From contig JAEYNQ010000164.1 of the NCBI GenBank assembly GCA_023412455.1, forward strand, positions 1-12,543: a DNA stretch of 12,543 bases, in the 5' to 3' direction. This document shows, piece by piece, positions 7,778 to 12,543 of the stretch; the stretch's first letter is position 1; every line of letters begins with the position of its first letter. The notes beneath the pieces are model-generated. The model was not told the origin of the DNA, did not search any database, and saw only the letters and a program-made list of their open reading frames with translations. Origin of the DNA: Bacillota bacterium. Lineage in GTDB: Bacteria; Bacillota; Clostridia; Lachnospirales; Cellulosilyticaceae. A program made the position numbers and the translations under genes.

Positions 7778-8038
7778 ATGTCACATAGAATTAAAAGTAT
7801 AAAACCATGTTTAGACTATAGACTTTTAATTGAATTTACAAATGGCGTAAAGAAAGAATATGACATGAATAACTTAATAATTACAGAGAAGATGTATGCA
7901 CCACTCAAAGATATAGCTTTATTTAATAGTGTTGTAGTAGATGGTGGAGGCTATGGTGTGTCATGGAATGATGATATTGATATGAGCGAATATGAACTTT
8001 GGAATAATAGTGTAGAAATATTAATGGATGAACCATAG
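7778..8038 (+). CDS. DUF2442 domain-containing protein
   Basis: An 86-residue protein fitting DUF2442: IKSIKPCLDYRLLIEFTNG at the start, a KEYDMNNLI turn, LKDIALFNSVVVDGGGYGVSWNDDIDMS in the second half (given here as the family hallmark around residues 44-71), then ELWNNSVEI. The ribosome site AGGAGG (7764-7769) overlaps the stop of DUF4160, 8 bases before the ATG. It is therefore the second gene of a two-gene unit. Members of the family are often found next to DUF4160 or BrnT-like toxins and may be DNA-binding or antitoxin partners; this is inference. After the TAG stop the same frame stays open for another 48 codons (to 8185), which may be chance or the remains of a longer protein. Confidence 0.86.
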   Translation: MSHRIKSIKPCLDYRLLIEFTNGVKKEYDMNNLIITEKMYAPLKDIALFNSVVVDGGGYGVSWNDDIDMSEYELWNNSVEILMDEP

Positions 8039-8309
8039 ATAGTGAGGCTGATATTAGTACAAGAAAACAGAATAGGACTGCCTAATGCTTTAATAGGAGG
8101 TGAAACTATAAAAGAACCCCAGAACACAATCATTATCTACCTTGCTGAAGTTATTATAAGTAGAGAGAAAACACTATCTTACTAATAAGTTAAAGGTGGG
8201 CGAACAGTTTGAATAGAATTCTTAAAACAAATGAATAAAAAAGCGATATAAAATCTTATGGATAAGTCATATTTGAAAATGAAGAGGCATTAAAGGAGCT
8301 TGCTAAATA
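8039..8309 (+). other. Decayed coding tract between DUF2442 and the Doc remnant
   Basis: No intact gene was found. In the DUF2442 frame a GTG at 8042 opens 47 codons to TAA at 8183-8185, reading ...ENRIGLPNALIGGETIKEP..., which I do not recognise. A strong AGGAGGTG (8096-8103) sits inside it with no ATG behind it; ATA at 8108 stands where a start would be expected. Near the end FENEEALKELAK (8270-8308) runs into TAG at 8307-8309, which abuts the GTG start of the Doc remnant. This could be the tail of a lost antitoxin gene that once preceded Doc. The interpretation is tentative. Confidence 0.35.
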
Positions 8310-8467
8310 GTGAAAAATATAGAATTTGAACAACTAGTATTGTTCCATAAAAAGATAGTAGCAAACACTGGTGGTGGAAGTGGAGTTAGAGACACAGGAC
8401 TAGAGACACAGGATTTCCTAAAAGTGCTTTAGGCAAAGGAAATATCTGTGTGGATGATGAACCATAA
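8310..8467 (+). pseudogene. Doc (death-on-curing)-like toxin remnant, copy 1
   Basis: A GTG at 8310 starts KNIEFEQLVLFHKKIVANTGG followed by SGVRDTG, which matches the N-terminal helix and GIRD-GLLESAL region of Doc/Fic-family toxins. A 14-base tandem duplication (8387-8400 and 8401-8414) shifts the frame, so the first frame ends at TAG 8430-8432. With one repeat removed, the frame runs on through FPKSALGKGN to TAA at 8465-8467. About 47 residues remain; the catalytic Fic motif (HPFxxGNKR type) is absent. The start abuts the stop of a possible upstream remnant. A related, separately damaged copy lies at 11395-11517. Both are followed by the same small gene. Confidence 0.55.
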
Positions 8468-8489
8468 GAAGTAAAGGGAGGGGACAAAA

Positions 8490-8834
8490 ATGCCATGTGT
8501 TGCCGAATTTGGGATTATAGATAATCTGGAAGAATATGATGAGTATGAGTATAATCCTAGTAAATATCATTGCATTGCAATTGATGATGACTTTATTAAT
8601 GATTGGTGGAATGAACTTGTACTTATCAAAACTTATTTTCATTCGCTAAGTAGACCAGAATGGGGGCTTGCAAGATGGGGAATTACTTTAATCCCTCCAG
8701 AATCCTTAGAGGCATTTTATGAGATTATAGCAAAAGATAAACGTTCGATAGAGTCAGAAGAGCTCATTGAATTAATGAAAGTAATAAGAATGGCAATAAG
8801 TCAAAATAAATACGTTATTCACTATGGCATATAA
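8490..8834 (+). CDS. Unrecognised acidic 114-residue protein
   Basis: I do not recognise a named family. The protein is soluble, acidic and tryptophan-rich in its middle. It begins MPCVAEFGIIDNLEEYDEYEYNP (split here for clarity: MPCVAEFGIID then an acidic tyrosine-rich stretch). A WWNELVLIKTYFHS helix and a RPEWGLARWGITLIPPES segment follow, and it ends IRMAISQNKYVIHYGI. The ribosome site AAAGGGAGGGG (8473-8483) is strong and the frame is undisturbed, so it is likely expressed. A second copy at 11558-11724 keeps both ends but has lost the middle. The small, acidic character and repeated placement behind Doc remnants would suit an antitoxin or immunity-type protein, but this is speculation. 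No signal peptide or membrane segment is seen. Confidence 0.7.
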   Translation: MPCVAEFGIIDNLEEYDEYEYNPSKYHCIAIDDDFINDWWNELVLIKTYFHSLSRPEWGLARWGITLIPPESLEAFYEIIAKDKRSIESEELIELMKVIRMAISQNKYVIHYGI

Positions 8835-8958
8835 ATGGATAAGAAAGGTTAGAAAGCATAGACTTAGCCTTTTGTAAATGAACCGTATGTGACAATTCAG
8901 TAGTTTTCCTAAAACGTACATCATGATTAAGACTTGAAATAGTTATGAAATATGAGGA

Positions 8959-9004
8959 CTCTCAAGTTATTGATATACAATGACTTGGGAGGTATTTGTA
9001 TTAT
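8959..9004 (+). terminator. Hairpin, probable terminator before the GNAT gene
   Basis: A 14-bp stem (8959-8972 with 8978-8991, two G-U pairs) closes on the 5-base loop ATATA. It is followed by the T-rich GTATTTGTATTATT. It lies 124 bases after the 114-residue gene and just before the GNAT ribosome site. A leader attenuator for GNAT/MBL is an alternative. Confidence 0.65.
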
Positions 9005-9037
9005 TAAGAATAAATAATAAAAAAGGGGAACCAAGAG

Positions 9038-9499
9038 ATGAATATTATTTATAGAAGAATGACGTTATCAGATATAGGAGCTTGTGCTATAGAATTTATG
9101 AAAGCTTTTAAAGAGGAGCCTTGGAATGAAAATTGGACTTATGAACAAGCTTTTATGAGGATAGAAGAGATAATGTCAGCAAGAGTATCTCGTGGTTATG
9201 TGGCATATGATACAGATGCCGATGTAGTGGTTTCAATGTTATGTGGTAGGATTACGACATATCTGGAGCTCAAAGAACTATGGGTTGATGAATTTAGTGT
9301 CAATCCAGATTATCAAAGAATGGGTATTGGGACTAAAATGATGGAGTATGTTCGTGAAGAATTAAAAAAGGAAGAAGAGAAAATTTCTGGTATTTCACTT
9401 ACAACTCAAAAGGGGTGTCCAAGCGTTCAGTTTTATGAGAAAAACGGAATAACTATAGAAGAGGACGTATTATTTATGTCAGGAAAGGTTGAGATTTAG
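9038..9499 (+). CDS. GNAT family N-acetyltransferase
   Basis: A 153-residue single-domain GNAT acetyltransferase, which transfers an acetyl group from acetyl-CoA to an amine. The acetyl-CoA pyrophosphate-binding motif A is present as YQRMGIGTKMM (residues 92-102, Q/RxxGxG/A). It is preceded by strand 4, ELWVDEFSVNPD, and followed by the C-terminal LTTQKGCPSVQFYEKNG segment, the usual motif B. The N-terminal YRRMTLSDIGACAI is also typical. The ribosome site AAAAGGGG (9021-9028) is 9 bases before the ATG. It lies 3 bases upstream of the MBL-fold gene, so the two are probably cotranscribed. The substrate is unknown; general similarity to aminoglycoside-acetyltransferase-like GNATs is not enough to call resistance. 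Confidence 0.9.
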   Translation: MNIIYRRMTLSDIGACAIEFMKAFKEEPWNENWTYEQAFMRIEEIMSARVSRGYVAYDTDADVVVSMLCGRITTYLELKELWVDEFSVNPDYQRMGIGTKMMEYVREELKKEEEKISGISLTTQKGCPSVQFYEKNGITIEEDVLFMSGKVEI

Positions 9500-9502
9500 A
9501 TT

Positions 9503-10258
9503 ATGGCAGAGCTTATCAAACTTTCAGAGCGTGTATATTATTTGCAAGGGGAACAGGAAACAGATAGACCATTTTTATATTACATAAGGGGTAAGAATTA
9601 CAGCGTTGCTATTGATGCGGGAAACTCTAAAAGTCATGTAGAGTGTTTTTATAATGCAATCCAAAAAGAAAATATGCCATTACCTCAATATACGATAATT
9701 ACTCACTGGCATTGGGATCATACATTTGGCATTCCATATGTTCACGGCGAAACAATAGCAAGTGAACGAACCAATCAAAAGCTTGAAGAGGTAAGTACAT
9801 GGAAGTGGACCTTGGATGAAATGAAAAAACGTGAACTCACAAGGGAGGATATTTCTTTTTGTAATGAATGTATAGTAAAAGAATATGAAGATTTATCTGA
9901 GATTAAGGTAATGCCAGCAGATATTACAATAAGTACTATAACAGAACTAAACTTAGGTGATCTTAAACTGATTTTAATACCAAGAGATTCAACGCATTCA
10001 AGAGATGCGTTATTTATACTGTGTCCTGAGGAGAAAATGCTCTTTGTTGGTGATGCAGATTGTGAGGATCACTATGAAGGTGAGGGTAAATATAATAGAG
10101 ATAAACTAGAAGCAATCATTCATTTTATAGAGAATATTGACTTTGAAATCTATTTACTAGGGCATGATATGCCTAGTAATAAAGAAGAAACATTAGGGTA
10201 TTTGCGAGAAAAAAGTAGAATTAATCCCCTATGTAGTCAGTACTATTATGAAAGGTAA
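9503..10258 (+). CDS. MBL-fold metallo-hydrolase
   Basis: A 251-residue metallo-beta-lactamase-fold hydrolase. All expected metal ligands are visible: HWHWDH (H68, H70, D72, H73), H165 in STHSRD, D184 in VGDAD, and H221 in LLGHD. A dinuclear zinc or iron site is therefore likely intact. No signal peptide is present, so it is cytoplasmic. It resembles general MBL hydrolases acting on small thioesters, lactones or phosphoesters rather than secreted beta-lactamases. The start codon lies 3 bases after the GNAT stop and no separate strong ribosome site precedes it, which suggests translational coupling. The GNAT-MBL pairing hints at a shared small-molecule substrate, but the sequence does not say which. 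No clear terminator follows; the BirA-type operator begins 68 bases downstream. Confidence 0.9.
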   Translation: MAELIKLSERVYYLQGEQETDRPFLYYIRGKNYSVAIDAGNSKSHVECFYNAIQKENMPLPQYTIITHWHWDHTFGIPYVHGETIASERTNQKLEEVSTWKWTLDEMKKRELTREDISFCNECIVKEYEDLSEIKVMPADITISTITELNLGDLKLILIPRDSTHSRDALFILCPEEKMLFVGDADCEDHYEGEGKYNRDKLEAIIHFIENIDFEIYLLGHDMPSNKEETLGYLREKSRINPLCSQYYYER

Positions 10259-10325
10259 CCTAAATATCATAAAGTTTTGTAGTTAGGTGATATGATGGAG
10301 AAATGGGACTAATAAAATATGTTAC

Positions 10326-10375
10326 TTAGCACTATTGTCAACAGTTGTGATAAAATGTGTTGACAATAGTGCTAA
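10326..10375 (+). promoter_or_regulatory. BirA-type biotin repressor operator
   Basis: A perfect 18-bp inverted repeat (10326-10343 with 10358-10375) is separated by 14 bases. Its core, TTGTCAACA-N14-TGTTGACAA, fits the known BirA box layout (TTGT.AAC-N14/15-GTT.ACAA), and the next gene is bioY, a standard member of the biotin regulon. The right arm contains the -35 box of the downstream promoter, so bound holo-BirA would block transcription when biotin is plentiful. The outer TTAGCACTA/TAGTGCTAA extension is longer than the usual box and might also make a hairpin in RNA. Confidence 0.8.
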
Positions 10376-10388
10376 AATTATATATTAT
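10360..10388 (+). promoter_or_regulatory. Strong promoter of the bioY remnant/DUF1284 unit
   Basis: TTGACA (10360-10365), a 17-base spacer and TATTAT (10383-10388) form a near-consensus promoter. The -35 lies inside the right arm of the BirA-type operator. Transcription would begin near 10395. Confidence 0.8.
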
Positions 10389-10419
10389 TTGAAAATAAAT
10401 TAAATTCATGGAGGATAGT

Positions 10420-10674
10420 ATGAATCAAAAAGGGTTTTCAACGAGAGATTTATGTATGATTGGTTTATGGACAGCAGTCATGGGAAGATTAGCTCAGATT
10501 GCTATTCCAATGCCATTGGGAGTGCCTATGACAATGCAGACTTTTGCAGTAACGGCGATAGGGATAGCTATTAGTGCATGTATCCTACCCTTTATTCCAA
10601 CGGCCATTATTAAAGCAGTTTTAGCAACCATTTTAGACGTGAAGATAAGAATGAGATTGGTAAAATTAGTATGA
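10420..10674 (+). CDS. bioY: BioY biotin transporter remnant, in-frame internal deletion
   Basis: BioY is the membrane substrate-binding (S) component of the biotin ECF transporter and normally has about 180-200 residues and six membrane helices. Here only 84 remain. The N-terminal part (FSTRDLCMIGLWTAVMGRL, then IPMPLGVPMTMQTFAV) joins directly at about GIAISA to the C-terminal signature CILPFIPTAIIKAVLATIL. Roughly the middle half is missing, yet the frame is kept, so it probably cannot transport biotin. GGAGG (10410-10414) lies 5 bases before ATG 10420; the ATG at 10408 lies before and over the ribosome site and is unlikely. Its TGA overlaps the DUF1284 start (ATGA), so its translation may still feed the downstream gene. 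It is regulated by the BirA-type operator upstream. It could equally be called a pseudogene. Confidence 0.8.
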   Translation: MNQKGFSTRDLCMIGLWTAVMGRLAQIAIPMPLGVPMTMQTFAVTAIGIAISACILPFIPTAIIKAVLATILDVKIRMRLVKLV

Positions 10675-11105
10675 AGTTAAGGCCGCATCATTTACTTTGC
10701 ATACAGGGATATGAAGGAAAAGGTTATAGTCCAGAATTTATAGTAAATATGGATGAAGTAGTTGCAAAACTAAGAGCTGAAGAAGGTATAGAAATAGAGA
10801 TAGTTTTTGGAACAGATCAGATTTGTGAGAGGTGTCCTAATAGGATACAAAAGAATATCTGCAAAACACAAGAAAAAGTTCAACAATTGGATGCCGAAGT
10901 CATACAATTATTGCATCTGAAGCAGAAGAAATACATATATCAGGAATTAATAAACGACCTTAACACCCAAATAACACTAGGCATCCTAGAAAAAATCTGT
11001 GGTAGATGTGGCTGGTATCCAATGGGGGTTTGTAAAAAAAATATAGAACTAGGTAGTTTGTTACATCATAAAACAAAATCAGGAATGAGCCATGCAAATG
11101 AGTAG
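10671..11105 (+). CDS. DUF1284 protein, probable iron-sulfur or zinc-binding
   Basis: A 144-residue protein matching DUF1284: the start MKLRPHHLLCIQGYEGKGYSPEF is the family hallmark (LRPHHLLC followed by GYSPEF). Six cysteines fall in two clusters, C52-x2-C55 with C64, and C110-x2-C113 with C121, plus C10. This pattern suits a metal cluster, most likely iron-sulfur, though this is inferred. The ATG overlaps the TGA of the bioY remnant by 4 bases, so it belongs to the same biotin-responsive unit and may depend on coupled translation. Its role is not established; the context suggests a link to biotin supply or use, but the neighbour may simply be co-regulated. It appears full length. No terminator is evident after its stop. 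Confidence 0.85.
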   Translation: MKLRPHHLLCIQGYEGKGYSPEFIVNMDEVVAKLRAEEGIEIEIVFGTDQICERCPNRIQKNICKTQEKVQQLDAEVIQLLHLKQKKYIYQELINDLNTQITLGILEKICGRCGWYPMGVCKKNIELGSLLHHKTKSGMSHANE

Positions 11106-11166
11106 ACTACCGTAAAGGGAGAGAGACATTATATACTTCAAGACAGCTATATCAAAATGATGATGA

Positions 11167-11197
11167 CGTTAATGTAATTATAATATAGGTATTAACG
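11167..11197 (+). promoter_or_regulatory. Dyad around a -10 box upstream of the folE-like remnant
   Basis: CGTTAAT (11167-11173) and ATTAACG (11191-11197) form a perfect 7-bp inverted repeat with a 17-base spacer. The spacer contains TATAAT (11179-11184). A repressor site over a promoter is a reasonable reading; no -35 of quality is visible. The rest of 11106-11220 shows nothing else I can support. Confidence 0.35.
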
Positions 11198-11220
11198 AAT
11201 TGTAATGGGAGATGATCGTA

Positions 11221-11277
11221 TTGAATAAATAAAAGATACAGGAAGCTGTCAAATTATTACTAGAGGGAATAGGGGAG
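11221..11277 (+). pseudogene. Possible folE (GTP cyclohydrolase I) 5' remnant
   Basis: GGGAG (11207-11211) precedes TTG at 11221, then AAT AAA TAA, then KIQEAVKLLLEGIGE (11233-11277). The last segment closely fits the N-terminal helix of GTP cyclohydrolase I, whose members usually read EAV..ILEAIGEDP. A nonsense codon interrupts at codon 4 and homology ends abruptly at 11277, where a hairpin-rich segment begins. GTP cyclohydrolase I starts folate, queuosine and pterin synthesis; only about 19 codons remain, so no function is possible. The match is short, so the identification is tentative. Confidence 0.4.
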
Positions 11278-11311
11278 GGGGGATATCCCTGTTATTCTAG
11301 TGCTCGCGATA

Positions 11312-11385
11312 CCCGCCTAATAAGGTGTACAAGTAATATACCCCTTATTAGGGGGAATATCAAACCGCCAGTTGAACTGGTGGTT
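11312..11385 (+). repeat. Twin hairpins, possible IS200/IS605-type end or PATE remnant
   Basis: Hairpin 1 pairs CCTAATAAGG (11316-11325) with CCTTATTAGG (11343-11352). Hairpin 2 pairs AACCGCCAGT (11363-11372) with ACTGGTGGTT (11376-11385) around a TGA loop. Neither has a T-run typical of terminators. Imperfect subterminal hairpins of this size recall the ends of IS200/IS605 elements and the non-autonomous elements derived from them. No transposase (TnpA/TnpB) is present. The segment lies exactly between the truncated folE-like start and the second Doc remnant, so it probably marks an insertion or rearrangement joint. The family assignment is inference. Confidence 0.45.
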
Positions 11386-11394
11386 GATGACTTA

Positions 11395-11517
11395 GTGAAA
11401 AATATAGAATTTAAACAATTAGTAGTATTCCATAGAAAATAGTAGCAAGGATGGTGGGGAAGTGGAGTTAGAGGAGTAGGACTCCTTAAAAGTGCTTTAG
11501 GCATAGGAAATATTTGA
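11395..11517 (+). pseudogene. Doc (death-on-curing)-like toxin remnant, copy 2
   Basis: GTG at 11395 starts KNIEFKQLVVFHRK, then small deletions produce TAG TAG (11440-11445). Compared with copy 1, one base is lost in AAAGATA and two more within the GGTGGTGG stretch, a net loss of three, so the original frame resumes as GSGVRGVGLLKSALGIGNI and ends at TGA 11515-11517. VGLLKSAL fits the Doc consensus better than copy 1 does. The DNA matches copy 1 (8310 onward) along its whole length and into the next gene. No Fic catalytic motif remains. Confidence 0.5.
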
Positions 11518-11557
11518 GTGTGTTATGAATCATTAGAAGTAAAGGTAGGAGATAAAA

Positions 11558-11724
11558 ATGCCATGTGTAGCTGAATTTGGGATTATTGATCATTTAGAAG
11601 AAGATGGCATGAGTACAATCCTACATTACATTGCAATTGATGAAAGTTGATAAGAATGGCTATAAACCAAAATAATTACGTTATTCACTATGGGTATGAT
11701 TTGATGGAGAGGGTAGTACAATAA
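11558..11724 (+). pseudogene. Second, deleted copy of the 114-residue protein gene
   Basis: ATG at 11558 follows AAAGGTAGGAG and reads MPCVAEFGIIDHLEED, nearly identical to the intact gene at 8490. Small deletions change the frame before TGA at 11648-11650. The end of the gene (IRMAINQNNYVIHYG) resumes at 11650 in another frame and continues to TAA 11722-11724. The whole middle, including the WWNEL and GITLIPPES regions, is missing. The joint GATGAAAGTTGATAAG can be explained by deletion between short ATGA-containing repeats, seen in the intact copy at about 8584 and 8773. It encodes at most a 30-residue fragment. Confidence 0.75.
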
Positions 11725-11779
11725 ATGCTTATATGTTATGATGTTTTTTGTAAGATAAAGGAAGGATGTATATATAAGC

Positions 11780-12543
11780 ATGAAAAAAGCAATACAATTA
11801 GTTTTATTATCAAGTTGTTTAATCATTACAGGATGTGGCAGTGAGCCCTCTTATAATGATAATTATGAAGAAGTAGTACAAGAAATTGTATCAAAAGATG
11901 ATTCGGTTAAAGTACTTACCAAAGAGTTAAAGGGAATAAATGATGATGGAAGCTATCTTGTACAAGTAGAGATAAAAGCAGAGGAACAAGACGAGATTTA
12001 CCAAATCTATTGTAGAATTGACCAAAAGGGAGCAATACTGAATACTTATGAAGGTATAGAAAAAATGAATTGTTTTACCAATGGACAGTCTATCGCATCT
12101 GTTAAAAAAGTGAATCCAAACTCAAATAGTAATGAAGAAGATATTTTATGTGGTATTATGAGTCCATCAGGTGAGTGGCTTATAGAACCTCAATATAATA
12201 GTATTGAATACTTAAATAAGAATTTTTATAAGGTGGCACTTGAAAAATTTGATGATTATGGAAGCTTAGGGTATGCATATAGTGTTATCAATAATCAAGG
12301 GAAACTCATTTTTGACATGGCAGAAGATGAAATGTTATTTTTAAACGAAACGACAGATTTTATCTACTATAACAATCAGATTTATACTTATGCAGGAGAT
12401 ACGATTGTCCCAGAGTTAGATTTAAGTCAAGAATATTATGGTGGGACTTATCGAGATGGTTATTATGTAGTGAGAGAGCTTGATACAGATGTAGAGTATT
12501 ATATAGCTGGGGATGGTACCCTCAAAGTTAATGAGAATCAAGA
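11780..12543 (+). CDS. WG-repeat-like lipoprotein, N-terminal part
   Basis: The frame is open from ATG 11780 to the window edge (254 codons, incomplete). Residues 1-19 are a lipoprotein signal peptide: KK, a hydrophobic stretch LVLLSSCLII, and the lipobox ITGC with lipidated C19. The protein is therefore exported and anchored to the outer face of the membrane. The mature part is acidic and has WG-repeat-like units, e.g. GIMSPSGEWLIEPQYNSIEY (about 132-151) and SVINNQGKLIFDM (about 181-193), as in KWG/WG beta-repeat proteins of unknown function. The nearest good ribosome site, AAAGGAAGG (11757-11765), is 14 bases before the ATG, which is long; no better start is seen. A possible extended -10, TGTTATGAT, lies at 11734-11742. 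It follows the decayed second module and may be unrelated to it. Confidence 0.8.
   Translation, partial: MKKAIQLVLLSSCLIITGCGSEPSYNDNYEEVVQEIVSKDDSVKVLTKELKGINDDGSYLVQVEIKAEEQDEIYQIYCRIDQKGAILNTYEGIEKMNCFTNGQSIASVKKVNPNSNSNEEDILCGIMSPSGEWLIEPQYNSIEYLNKNFYKVALEKFDDYGSLGYAYSVINNQGKLIFDMAEDEMLFLNETTDFIYYNNQIYTYAGDTIVPELDLSQEYYGGTYRDGYYVVRELDTDVEYYIAGDGTLKVNENQ

Noticed and set aside
9038..10258. Reading GNAT plus MBL as an antibiotic-resistance pair
   Set aside because: The MBL protein has no signal peptide and lacks specific beta-lactamase features, and the GNAT protein has no diagnostic aminoglycoside-acetyltransferase signature.
10257..10294. Possible pseudoknot: ACCTAA/TTAGGT crossing with ATATCA/TGATAT
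   Set aside because: Stems of six AT-rich pairs are expected by chance in this composition, and no known riboswitch matches.
11292..11504. Open frame on the - strand across the hairpins and Doc copy 2
   Set aside because: It spans palindromes and a pseudogene, has low-complexity translation and no ribosome site.

Overview
The window comes from a low-GC Gram-positive genome. AT-rich codon use, strong AGGAGG-type ribosome sites, extended -10 promoters, a BioY/BirA arrangement and short hypothetical genes of clostridial type all point to Clostridia, perhaps Lachnospirales; the genus cannot be fixed from this sequence. Every supported gene lies on the + strand.

Left part (1-1366): the tail of a 1-Cys-type peroxiredoxin with a clean terminator, a Nudix hydrolase behind an extended -10 promoter, and a small DUF3892 protein with its own terminator. 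A complete-length group II intron (about 1367-3282) sits just after that terminator. Its RNA ends, domain V and domain VI are readable, but its reverse transcriptase/maturase is split by a one-base frameshift. The intron separates the TG from the TATAAT of what would have been an extended -10 promoter. The 435 bases after it carry no recognisable gene.

Centre (3685-7437): a two-gene restriction-modification operon. A 271-residue DNA methyltransferase overlaps a 923-residue fusion of a PD-(D/E)XK nuclease, an N6-adenine methylase and a C-terminal specificity region, i.e. a type IIG-like enzyme with an accessory methyltransferase. A long hairpin ends the unit. Next come DUF4160 and DUF2442, a paired module with its own promoter, and then a decayed tract holding the remains of a Doc (death-on-curing)-like gene in front of an unrecognised 114-residue protein gene.

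Right part (8835-12543): a GNAT acetyltransferase and an MBL-fold hydrolase nearly abutting; then a perfect 18-bp palindrome typical of a BirA (biotin repressor) operator overlapping a strong promoter, which drives an internally deleted bioY that overlaps a DUF1284 gene by 4 bases. After that are a probable folE 5' remnant, a pair of hairpins resembling an IS200/IS605-type end, and a second, more decayed copy of the Doc-remnant + 114-residue-gene module. The window ends inside a WG-repeat-like lipoprotein gene.

Overall this is an accessory, partly eroding region built around a defence locus. The intact units are the restriction-modification pair, DUF4160/DUF2442, GNAT/MBL and DUF1284. The broken units (intron maturase, two Doc remnants, bioY, folE) record insertions, small duplications and deletions.
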